From Candidatus Gastranaerophilales bacterium (GTDB lineage Bacteria; Cyanobacteriota; Vampirovibrionia; Gastranaerophilales; Gastranaerophilaceae): a DNA stretch of 18,936 nucleotides. Location of the stretch: contig CANROV010000022.1 in the NCBI GenBank assembly GCA_947632315.1, positions 1 through 18,936 of the forward strand, written 5' to 3'. The translations under genes and the position numbers were made by a program. Shown here one piece after another: positions 12,653 through 18,936 of this stretch; within the stretch, counting starts at the first letter, position 1, and each line of letters opens with the position of its first letter. Below the pieces are notes generated by a model. That model was given only the letters and a program-made list of their open reading frames with translations. It did no database searches and was not told the origin of the DNA.

Positions 12653-15183
12653 TGTTTTCTCTTTATTTCATTAATTAATCTTATGTATTCGACATCACCT
12701 GTTAAAGTTTTAATTTTATTTATTTTTATGGTAATACGGGAAACAATATCATCATCACTGTTAGCGGGAGCAAGATTTCTTGCTAAAATATAAGATTTTA
12801 AAGCTCTTTTATAATCTTGTTTTTCTAAGTAATAATCACCTATTTCAATATAAACACTAACAACATAAGTTATATCATCAAAATGTTTTGCTGATGAAAG
12901 TGCTTTTATTAAATATTCATATGTTTTTTCAGAATCCTCATTTTTGTATAATTCCGCAAGTTTTGAATATGAATAATACAATCCTTCATAATTGTTTAAA
13001 TATTTATCAGTTTCAACAGCAAGTTCATAATACATTTTTGAGGAATTATAATTACCGCTGTCATAAGATATTTCTGCCAGATTTGAATATGCTGCAGCTA
13101 AATAATTATTCACATCAGGATCTTTTGACAATTGTATGCACCTTAAGTAATACTTTAATGCAAAATCAGTTTTCCCTGAATCATCAAGAAATAATGCATA
13201 TTTGAAATAACATTGAGACAATAATTTTATATCATTTAATTTTTCCGCTAAAGTTAAAGCTTTTTTTACATTCTCTAATGCAGATATTGTATCAAGATTA
13301 TTATCATCTACTTCCGCTATATCAAGATAAACTTTTATTTCGGTCTCAGGTGTTATATTACCGGAATATAATATCCTTTTATATACTTCTTTTGCATTGT
13401 CAAATTTATAAAGTTCATTATATATTTGAGCAATACTTAATAAAATCCTGTTAGCTTTTTCCGGATATTCGGTTTTATATATATCATAAGCTTTTTCATA
13501 CATTAATATCGCTGTTTCAGCATCTTGCACTTTTTTATAACATATAGCCAGCTTTGTATATAATATCGGCTCTTTTACCGAATATAGTTTATCTTCGTTA
13601 TATGACAATGCTTTTTTATAATATAATATTGCACTTGAATAATTATATGCTTTTTCATATTCCTGCGCTATTTCAATATAATCATCCAATGAGTCGGGTA
13701 TTTTTATATTGTCACTTATTTCATCAACTTGTTCAGTATCATATTGATTTTTTTCGGAACTGTTTACTATTTGCTGTAAACTTTGAGTCAAATTATCTTC
13801 TTTGGCACTGACTCGGTTTAAAAGAAGCGAATCTTCATTTGAAAGCTCAAACCTCGCACGATTATCATAAGTTTTTTTTATGCTTTTTATATAGCGCTTG
13901 GGTCTTTTCATTGTTTCTTCATCATACCCGCTTGTTTTTGAATAGCTTAAATAATTGACTCCCTGCATTAAATTTGCATTTTGTTTTATTGATCGTTCCA
14001 GTTCATTATTTATATTTTCTGCCTTTTTTGTATGATAAGAAATTTCCTGACGCATTGTCTGCCTCGATAAGAATAATTCTCGGTCAAATGGTTTTAACGG
14101 TAATTCATTTTCATATAATTCAATTAAATATTTATGAGTCCTTAATTTGGTTTCAGCATTAACTATATTAATATACTCATTCTTTACATAATCTTTAACA
14201 TAATATTTCCCGAATTTTTCCGCAATTACGTGTTTATTCAATAGAAATTCTATATCTTCATAAGTACATATCATTCTGTTTATGAGGAATTCAGCACTTA
14301 CTCCATGTCGAATTGTGCTTAAAAGTAATATTACTCCCGTATATTTTTCGGCCGTTACGGATAATATTTTTGATATTATGAATTCCAAAAAATTTTTGGA
14401 CGATTTTTTATATTCCGTTGAATACGTTGTTAACGACATATCTAAAAGATTCATTATCATTACGGATAGTTCTAATAATAGATAATGACCTCTTATAGTC
14501 TTATAAAATTCTTCTGTCTCATAATTACTGCCGTTTATATTATTAATATTTAAATAATCAACTACTTCTTCTTTTGTTAATGACGACAATGAAACATTGA
14601 ATATATCATTACCATCCGGCATGTGTTCTTTTCTGAATGTTCTTGAACATATTATTATTTTAACTTTTTCATAATGACTTAAATAATTTATAAAACCTAA
14701 TATATCTTTTTGAGTATCCTTTGAACGCATGTTTATTTCAAAAGAATCAAAAATAAATAACATAGGCATATCACAATATTTTATGTAAGCATTTATTTTA
14801 TCGGAAAATATAGCTGATTCTACTTTTGGCAGTATAAATTTTTTTTGATTGTGATATATTGAAAAATCTTTAAATAAATTTAATAAAACATCATCTAAAT
14901 TTATTGCTTCTTGATATGAATTTTTAAATACTAATACATTTTCATCTATAAAATTCATAATAAAATCGGCAATTTTTGTTTTCCCTGCTCCCATAAACCC
15001 ATTTAAAATAAAAATATTCTGCTGGTTTTTCAGAAATTTAATTATGTCAGCAACCGCATTTATATTATGATTTAATATAAAATAATCATCTTCAAAAGCG
15101 ATGTATGAATTAAATACCGATTTATCAATTTCGCCATTTGTTACTAAATTGTATGTTTCTTCTTTTAAAAATTTATAATTCAT
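12649..15183 (-). CDS. STAND-type P-loop NTPase with C-terminal TPR repeats
   Basis: An 844-residue protein. Residues 40-240 form an AP-ATPase/NB-ARC-like NTPase: Walker A GFMGAGKT (62-69), Walker B MLFIFD (141-146), the CSR triplet (179-181) at the sensor-1 position, and GHYLLLEL (232-239) at the position of the STAND GxPLaLxL motif. Residues ~265-350 look like winged-helix repeats. A charged linker (~360-495) leads to about eight TPR-like helical pairs (~500-815), e.g. SAILYYKKAL, TAILMYEKAY and RALKSYILARNLAP. STAND proteins are ligand-triggered switches used in transcription control, signalling and antiphage defence. No recognisable effector domain precedes the NTPase, so the output is unknown. 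The gene is the first of a two-gene operon with rsmG. I see no clear ribosome-binding site before the ATG. Confidence 0.8.
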   Translation of the reverse strand: MNYKFLKEETYNLVTNGEIDKSVFNSYIAFEDDYFILNHNINAVADIIKFLKNQQNIFILNGFMGAGKTKIADFIMNFIDENVLVFKNSYQEAINLDDVLLNLFKDFSIYHNQKKFILPKVESAIFSDKINAYIKYCDMPMLFIFDSFEINMRSKDTQKDILGFINYLSHYEKVKIIICSRTFRKEHMPDGNDIFNVSLSSLTKEEVVDYLNINNINGSNYETEEFYKTIRGHYLLLELSVMIMNLLDMSLTTYSTEYKKSSKNFLEFIISKILSVTAEKYTGVILLLSTIRHGVSAEFLINRMICTYEDIEFLLNKHVIAEKFGKYYVKDYVKNEYINIVNAETKLRTHKYLIELYENELPLKPFDRELFLSRQTMRQEISYHTKKAENINNELERSIKQNANLMQGVNYLSYSKTSGYDEETMKRPKRYIKSIKKTYDNRARFELSNEDSLLLNRVSAKEDNLTQSLQQIVNSSEKNQYDTEQVDEISDNIKIPDSLDDYIEIAQEYEKAYNYSSAILYYKKALSYNEDKLYSVKEPILYTKLAICYKKVQDAETAILMYEKAYDIYKTEYPEKANRILLSIAQIYNELYKFDNAKEVYKRILYSGNITPETEIKVYLDIAEVDDNNLDTISALENVKKALTLAEKLNDIKLLSQCYFKYALFLDDSGKTDFALKYYLRCIQLSKDPDVNNYLAAAYSNLAEISYDSGNYNSSKMYYELAVETDKYLNNYEGLYYSYSKLAELYKNEDSEKTYEYLIKALSSAKHFDDITYVVSVYIEIGDYYLEKQDYKRALKSYILARNLAPANSDDDIVSRITIKINKIKTLTGDVEYIRLINEIKRKH

Positions 15184-15221
15184 ATATAAATATAGTATAT
15201 TATTTTTATTACAATTTATAT

Positions 15222-15232
15222 CTGTTAAACAG
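15222..15232. promoter_or_regulatory. Perfect 11-bp palindrome between divergent genes
   Basis: CTGTT-A-AACAG lies midway between the NTPase start (15183) and the GT2 promoter at 15252-15280. It could be an operator serving one or both, but its length permits chance occurrence. Confidence 0.2.
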
Positions 15233-15251
15233 TGTATATTTTAGTTAATAC

Positions 15252-15280
15252 TTGTTTATTTCTGAATTTATTAATATAAT
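15252..15280 (+). promoter_or_regulatory. Promoter of the second GT2 gene
   Basis: TTGTTT (15252-15257), a 17-nt spacer and a perfect TATAAT (15275-15280). Transcription would begin near 15287, about 36 nt before the ATG, with AAGGA at about 15306-15311 as ribosome-binding site. Confidence 0.7.
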
Positions 15281-15322
15281 TAAGGCATAAAATTAAGTCT
15301 TGGATAAGGAAAAGAAGTTTTA

Positions 15323-16333
15323 ATGGATAATAATTATTTAGTTTCCGTTTGTATGATTACTTATAATCAGGAAAAATATGTTGAACAAGCAATAAAAAGT
15401 GTTATGATGCAAAAAACAAATTTCCCATTCCAGCTTATAATTTCTGATGATTGTTCTACCGATAAAACACCTGAAATTATAAAGAAATATGCAGATATAT
15501 ATCCTGATAAAATAAAAGCTTTTTTTCAAGAGAAAAATATTGGGCCTCGAGGAAATGGAGCATTTTGTTATTCAAAAGCAAAAACTAAATATTTGATTAA
15601 CAATGAAGGTGATGACTATTTCACTGACCCTTACAAACTGCAAAAGCAAGTGGATTTTATGGAAAAACATCCTGATTATTCTATTTGTTTTCACCCCGGA
15701 AGAATTGTTTATGAAAATTCCGACAAAAAAGATGTTATACAACCAATCAAAAAATTATTGAGAATAGGTACTACTTTTGATAATTTATTAAAAAGCAATT
15801 TTATGCAGACAAATACAGCCCTATACAGGTGGAGATTTGCCGATAGCGATATAAAAGATTTCGACTGGGGGGGGGGAGAAATCTTCCCCGGAGATTGGTT
15901 TATACACCTAATACATGCCAAAATCGGGAAAATAGGGATGTTAAGAGATGTAATGTCCGTATATAGAATTCACCCCCAAGGTATTTGGAGCGGACTTACC
16001 GAAGAAAAAATTTACTTAAAATACGGAATAAAACTTATAAATTTTTATAATAAAGTTTACAATGACCTAACCGATAAAAGTGAAGATTATTTAAATAATA
16101 TTTTCCTTCCAAAATTTAAAGATATTATTGACTGTTATTATGTGAACGGTGGTATTGATACACTTAACACTATTAAAAATCAATATTCAAATCTTTACAT
16201 TAAAGCATTAGGTTTTCCGTCTAAAAAAATAATCAGATTAGAAAAACATTTAAAAAATACATGGATTGCTTTAAAAATAATGATTGCCGTTTGCGTTATT
16301 TTATTAATATGTTTAGTAATTACCATTTTTTAA
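15323..16333 (+). CDS. GT2 family glycosyltransferase with internal G10 tract, likely phase-variable
   Basis: A 336-residue paralogue of the GT2 at 4265. It has VCMITYNQEKYV (9-20), SDDCSTDKTPEII (41-53), EGDDYFTDPYK (95-105; GDD as the DxD) and FPGDWFIHLIHAKIGK (188-203). A single C-terminal membrane helix (~315-336) anchors it. A G10 run encodes Trp-Gly-Gly-Gly at 182-185, just before PGDW. In this sequence the frame is open and the protein full length (ON). One G fewer gives a stop at 15909-15911; one G more gives a stop at 15964-15966. Both remove the C-terminal third including the anchor. It has its own promoter and is apparently monocistronic. Its 3' end overlaps the convergent DUF486 gene by 14 bp. 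Donor sugar and acceptor are unknown. Confidence 0.9.
   Translation: MDNNYLVSVCMITYNQEKYVEQAIKSVMMQKTNFPFQLIISDDCSTDKTPEIIKKYADIYPDKIKAFFQEKNIGPRGNGAFCYSKAKTKYLINNEGDDYFTDPYKLQKQVDFMEKHPDYSICFHPGRIVYENSDKKDVIQPIKKLLRIGTTFDNLLKSNFMQTNTALYRWRFADSDIKDFDWGGGEIFPGDWFIHLIHAKIGKIGMLRDVMSVYRIHPQGIWSGLTEEKIYLKYGIKLINFYNKVYNDLTDKSEDYLNNIFLPKFKDIIDCYYVNGGIDTLNTIKNQYSNLYIKALGFPSKKIIRLEKHLKNTWIALKIMIAVCVILLICLVITIF
15867..15876 (+). repeat. Homopolymeric G10 tract inside a GT2 coding region
   Basis: Ten consecutive Gs between TCGACT and AGAAATC. The paralogue at 4265 has ordinary codons (NFPKNI) at the matching place, so the run is not dictated by the protein family. Confidence 0.95.
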
Positions 16334-16661
16334 AAATAAAAAATACCGCAAAAATTATAAATACAAAGCCGACTAAGTAATTCCATCTGAATTCTTCTTT
16401 TAAATATAAAACGGAAAAAACACTGAATACTATTAAAGTTATAACTTCCTGTATTGTTTTTAATTGTGCTGCGGAATAATATTCATGCCCGATTCTGTTA
16501 GCAGGAACCTGAAAACAATATTCTAAAAGAGCGATTCCCCAGCTTACAAGAATAACTATCCATAATGCCGTACTTTTAAATTTTAAATGTCCGTACCAGG
16601 CAAACGTCATAAATATATTGGATACTGTTAATAATATTATAGGTAAAAATTGTCTAATCAT
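16320..16661 (-). CDS. DMT-superfamily membrane protein, DUF486 family
   Basis: A 113-residue protein with four hydrophobic helices (about 3-18, 28-45, 70-88, 94-111). The family hallmark SNIFMTFAWYGHLKF spans 14-28, and CFQVPANRIGH (48-58) follows, both typical of DUF486, a short relative of EamA/DMT transporters. The substrate is unknown; small DMT proteins usually work as dimers. I choose the ATG at 16661 because family members begin with a short M-x5-P-hydrophobic segment. A TTG at 16682 would add seven residues. No ribosome-binding site is visible. A TATAAT at 16668-16673 would start transcription at or next to the ATG, so the message may be leaderless. Its end overlaps the GT2 gene by 14 bp. 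Confidence 0.85.
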   Translation of the reverse strand: MIRQFLPIILLTVSNIFMTFAWYGHLKFKSTALWIVILVSWGIALLEYCFQVPANRIGHEYYSAAQLKTIQEVITLIVFSVFSVLYLKEEFRWNYLVGFVFIIFAVFFIFKKW

Positions 16662-16683
16662 AAGATTATTATATAACAACAAT

Positions 16684-16713
16684 AAAAAAAGAGAGCTATT
16701 AAAGCTCTCTTTT
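16684..16713 (-). terminator. Strong terminator downstream of groEL
   Basis: AAAAGAGAGCT (16687-16697) and AGCTCTCTTTT (16703-16713) form an 11-bp perfect stem around an ATTAA loop. On the minus strand a U run follows (A run on plus, 16684-16690). It lies about 150 nt past the groEL stop, beyond the repeat element, and could also act weakly on the plus strand. Confidence 0.85.
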
Positions 16714-16746
16714 AAAGTTTTTGGGTCAAGGTCAATGACGCTTGAT

Positions 16747-16866
16747 TTTCATCCGTTCGGAATTTCGCTTCTTGAAATTCCTTTCGCTTCAGCCTGTCGT
16801 TCCTTCGCTTCGCTGTCGTCACTTCGGCTTTCGCTTTACCGGATTTCATCCGTTCGGAATTTCGCT
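16747..16866. repeat. GC-richer intergenic repeat element bounded by 23-bp direct repeats
   Basis: Two identical 23-bp copies lie at 16747-16769 and 16844-16866, each ending CGGAATTTCGCT on plus. Between them are many CTTCGCTT/TTCGCT units (GAAGCGAA on minus) and a GAAATTCC that is the inverted complement of the GGAATTTC in the terminal repeats. Base composition is near 50% GC against about 30% around it. The right copy ends inside the groEL stop codon, supplying two of its three bases. No open reading frame is supported, so it is probably a non-autonomous or REP/MITE-like repeat; its family is unknown to me. Confidence 0.75.
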
Positions 16867-18514
16867 ACATCATGCCGCCCATTCCGCCCATGCCTGACAT
16901 ATCCGGCATAGCCGGTGCAGCTTTCTTTTCAGGAATATCAACTACTGCAGCTTCCGTTGTTAGAAGCATTCCTGCTACGGATACCGCATTTTGAAGTGCG
17001 CTTCTTGTAACTTTTGCCGGGTCAACAATACCTGATTTAATCATATCTACATATTTATTTGTCATAGCATCATAGCCTTCGTTTACAGGTAGTTTCTTTA
17101 CTGTTTCAACTACTACTTCACCTTTTACTCCGGCATTATCAGCAATTTGTTTTAAAGGTATATATAAAGAATCAAGTAAAATTCTAAATCCTACTTTTTC
17201 ATCATCTGTTGTATAAGATACAGTGTTAATTGCTCTTTCTAAGTCTTGCATAACTCTAATTAAAGCAACACCGCCTCCGGGAACAATACCTTCTTCTTTT
17301 GCAGCTCTTGTTGCATTAAGTGCATCTTCTATTCTTAATTTTCTTTCTTTTAGTTCAACTTCAGAAGCTGCACCTACTTCTATTACAGCAACTCCGCCTG
17401 ATAATTTTGCTAATCTCTCTTGCAATTTTTCTTTATCGTATTCGCTGTCAGAAGTTTCAATCTGACGTTTGATTAATTTAACTCGTTCTTCAATTGCTCG
17501 TTTTGTTTCATCACCTACAACTATTGTTGTATCATCTTTTGTTACAGTTACACGTTTTGCTTGACCTAACATTTGAACTGTTACATTTTCAAGTTTGATA
17601 CCTAATTCTTCGGTAAATAATTGACCGCCTGTTAAAATAGCAATATCTTCAAGCATAGCTTTTCTTCTGTCACCGAATCCGGGAGCTTTAACAGCTACAG
17701 CTCTTAATACTTTTCTCATTGTATTAACAACTAATGTAGCTAACGCTTCACCTTCAACATCTTCAGCTATAATTAATAAAGAACGGCCGTCTCTTGCAAC
17801 TTGCTCCAATATAGGTACCAAATCAGCAATTAAGTTGATTTTCTTATTAACACACAATACATAAGCATCTTCTAAAACTGCTTCCATTCTTTCAGCATCG
17901 GTAACAAAGTATGGTGAAATGTATCCTTTATCAAATTGCATACCTTCTACAACTTTTAAATTTGTTCCAGTTGATTTTGATTCTTCAACGGTAATAACGC
18001 CATCGTGTCCTACTTTTTCCATAGCTTCGGCTACTAATTTTCCTATTTCATCATTGTTTCCTGCGGAAATTGTAGCAACTTGAGCTAATTTTTCTTGTGA
18101 ATCAACACTTTGAGACATTCTTTTAATTGTTTCAAGTGCTATATTAACTGCTTTATCCATCCCGCGTTTCATACACATTGGATTAGCTCCGGCTGTTAAG
18201 TTTCTGACTCCTTCTCTAACTATTGCTTGAGCCAATACTGAAGCTGTTGTTGTTCCGTCGCCTGCTACATCATTTGTCTTTGATGATACTTCTTTTAATA
18301 ATTGTGCGCCTGAATTTTCCAATGGATCTTCCAGTTCTATTTCTTTTGCAATAGTTACACCATCATTTACAATTTGTGGTGAACCGAATTTTTTTTCTAA
18401 TATTACATTCCTTCCTTTTGGCCCTAATGTAACTTTAACTGCATCGGCTACTGCATCTATACCTCTGAGAAGACCTTTGCGTGCTTCTTCATCAAATATA
18501 ATTTTTTTTGCCAT
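16865..18514 (-). CDS. groEL: Chaperonin GroEL (Hsp60)
   Basis: A 549-residue large chaperonin subunit, which forms a double heptameric ring that folds proteins in its ATP-driven cavity with GroES. Seen are TLGPKGRNVILEKKFG (29-44), the catalytic Asp51 in VNDGVTIAKEIEL (49-61), GDGTTT (85-90) for ATP, and VEGMQFDKGYISPYF in the apical domain. GAASEVELKERKLRIEDAL and EEGIVPGGGVAL belong to the equatorial domain. The C-terminus MSGMGGMGGMM is the usual Gly-Met tail lining the cavity. AAGGGAGA precedes the ATG. It lies 21 nt downstream of groES in the same operon. The sequence looks like the sole housekeeping GroEL type. Its TAG stop is partly built from the adjacent repeat element. Confidence 0.99.
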   Translation of the reverse strand: MAKKIIFDEEARKGLLRGIDAVADAVKVTLGPKGRNVILEKKFGSPQIVNDGVTIAKEIELEDPLENSGAQLLKEVSSKTNDVAGDGTTTASVLAQAIVREGVRNLTAGANPMCMKRGMDKAVNIALETIKRMSQSVDSQEKLAQVATISAGNNDEIGKLVAEAMEKVGHDGVITVEESKSTGTNLKVVEGMQFDKGYISPYFVTDAERMEAVLEDAYVLCVNKKINLIADLVPILEQVARDGRSLLIIAEDVEGEALATLVVNTMRKVLRAVAVKAPGFGDRRKAMLEDIAILTGGQLFTEELGIKLENVTVQMLGQAKRVTVTKDDTTIVVGDETKRAIEERVKLIKRQIETSDSEYDKEKLQERLAKLSGGVAVIEVGAASEVELKERKLRIEDALNATRAAKEEGIVPGGGVALIRVMQDLERAINTVSYTTDDEKVGFRILLDSLYIPLKQIADNAGVKGEVVVETVKKLPVNEGYDAMTNKYVDMIKSGIVDPAKVTRSALQNAVSVAGMLLTTEAAVVDIPEKKAAPAMPDMSGMGGMGGMM

Positions 18515-18535
18515 TTTATTTTCTCCCTTAAAAAA

Positions 18536-18826
18536 CTATTTTTCGATTACTCCGAGTACATCAGAAACTGACATGATTTTTAATGTTTCATCTGATATTT
18601 TTACATCAGTTCCTGCATATTTTGCAAATAAAACAACTTCTCCTACCTTAACATCCATAGGATCTCTTTCGCCTTTTTCATTAACATTACCTTGTCCTAC
18701 GGCAATTACTTCACCTTTTTGTGATTTCTCTTTTGCACTGTCAGGAATAAATATTCCTCCTGATGTTTGTTCGGCATCTTCAATAACTTTAATAACAATT
18801 TTGTCACCTAATGGTCTTATTGTCAT
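18536..18826 (-). CDS. groES: Co-chaperonin GroES (Hsp10)
   Basis: A 96-residue heptameric lid for GroEL. Typical segments are MTIRPLGDKIVIKVIE (1-16), the mobile loop AEQTSGGIFIPDSAKEKSQ (about 18-36) that contacts GroEL, GEVIAVGQG, VKVGEVVLFAKYAGTDV and the C-terminal VSDVLGVIEK. The ATG at 18826 is preceded by a perfect GGAGG 7 nt upstream. A TTG at 18871 would add 15 basic residues that GroES proteins lack. It is the first gene of groES-groEL. No CIRCE operator was found in the 110 nt upstream. Confidence 0.98.
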   Translation of the reverse strand: MTIRPLGDKIVIKVIEDAEQTSGGIFIPDSAKEKSQKGEVIAVGQGNVNEKGERDPMDVKVGEVVLFAKYAGTDVKISDETLKIMSVSDVLGVIEK

Positions 18827-18862
18827 ATTATTTTCCTCCTTTACTCTACCTTCCTTATTTCT

Positions 18863-18919
18863 TTTATACAATCATTTTTCATTTTTCTTTAAAATATTAA
18901 TGAAAAATTAATTATTCAA
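18863..18919 (-). promoter_or_regulatory. groES-groEL promoter region with a 9-N15-9 inverted repeat
   Basis: Two candidate promoters are visible on the minus strand: TTGAAT (18914-18919) with TATTTT (18891-18896), spacer 17, and TTAAAG (18886-18891) with TATAAA (18863-18868), spacer 17. An inverted repeat TTTTTCATT / AATGAAAAA lies at 18875-18883 and 18899-18907, overlapping both. It does not match CIRCE (TTAGCACTC-N9-GAGTGCTAA). It could be an operator, but A/T-rich repeats arise easily by chance. Confidence 0.35.
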
Positions 18920-18936
18920 AAAAAACGATGTATAAG

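Noticed and set aside
12888..14485. Plus-strand open frames opposite the STAND NTPase gene (for example 12888-13205, 13554-13811)
   Set aside because: They lack ribosome-binding sites and family features and run antisense to a gene with clear motifs and TPR periodicity, so they are shadow frames.
12649..15183. Antiphage defence system (Avs-like STAND protein)
   Set aside because: The NTPase plus repeat plan fits loosely, but there is no nuclease or other effector domain and the partner gene is rsmG, a housekeeping methyltransferase. I keep it as a STAND protein of unknown role.
16747..16866. CRISPR array
   Set aside because: Only two 23-bp copies about 75 bp apart, with internal repetitiveness and no cas genes nearby.
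18827..18871. GroES start at TTG 18871
   Set aside because: The added 15 residues are basic and absent from GroES proteins, and they read through the GGAGG site of the ATG at 18826.

Overview
This 18.9 kb window is a bacterial chromosome segment of very low GC content (roughly 30%). It is densely packed, with housekeeping genes (groES-groEL, rsmG, bioA-bioD, a tRNA-Arg) beside surface-glycan genes. The organism is most likely an uncultured gut-type bacterium of the Gastranaerophilales / Melainabacteria (Vampirovibrionia, sister to Cyanobacteria). The main clue is the protein at 1305-2045, whose N-terminus (MGLSSSQGRLLMLTSRLSD) and C-terminus (EYESVKKVI) I associate from memory with that group. 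This placement is an inference; no 16S gene is present. No integrase, transposase, phage gene or CRISPR array was seen.

Layout. 1-3715 (minus strand): a truncated membrane-associated unknown, the lineage-typical coiled-coil protein, and a multi-membrane GT2-like protein with a Cys-rich tail. 3716-4264: an orphan plus-strand terminator, a good promoter, a decayed tRNA and an intact tRNA-Arg(ACG). 4265-9117 (plus): a C-terminally membrane-anchored GT2 glycosyltransferase, then a tight cassette of KASIII-like synthase, acyl carrier protein, two duplicated SDR reductases and a NeuD/PglD-like left-handed beta-helix acyltransferase. 9157-9792 (minus): an iron-sulfur flavoprotein-like oxidoreductase. 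9927-11956 (plus): bioA-bioD. 11951-15183 (minus): a STAND-type NTPase with TPRs, translationally coupled to rsmG. 15323-16333 (plus): a second C-anchored GT2 paralogous to the first. 16320-18936 (minus): a DUF486 membrane protein, a GC-richer repeat element abutting the groEL stop, groEL and groES.

The most interesting feature is a pair of uninterrupted 10-base G tracts, conspicuous in so AT-rich a genome and both in surface-glycan genes. One (5351-5360) occupies the ribosome-binding position of the KASIII/ACP/SDR/acyltransferase cassette and can pair with an upstream CCCC. The other (15867-15876) lies inside the second GT2 gene, where loss or gain of one G truncates the protein before or just after its conserved PGDW region. 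Together they look like contingency (phase-variation) loci: one tuning translation of a glycan acyl-decoration pathway, one switching a glycosyltransferase on or off. The proposed pathway is KASIII condensation, SDR reduction to a 3-hydroxyacyl-ACP, and transfer to an amino sugar by the beta-helix acyltransferase. It fits the gene content, but its substrates are inferred.
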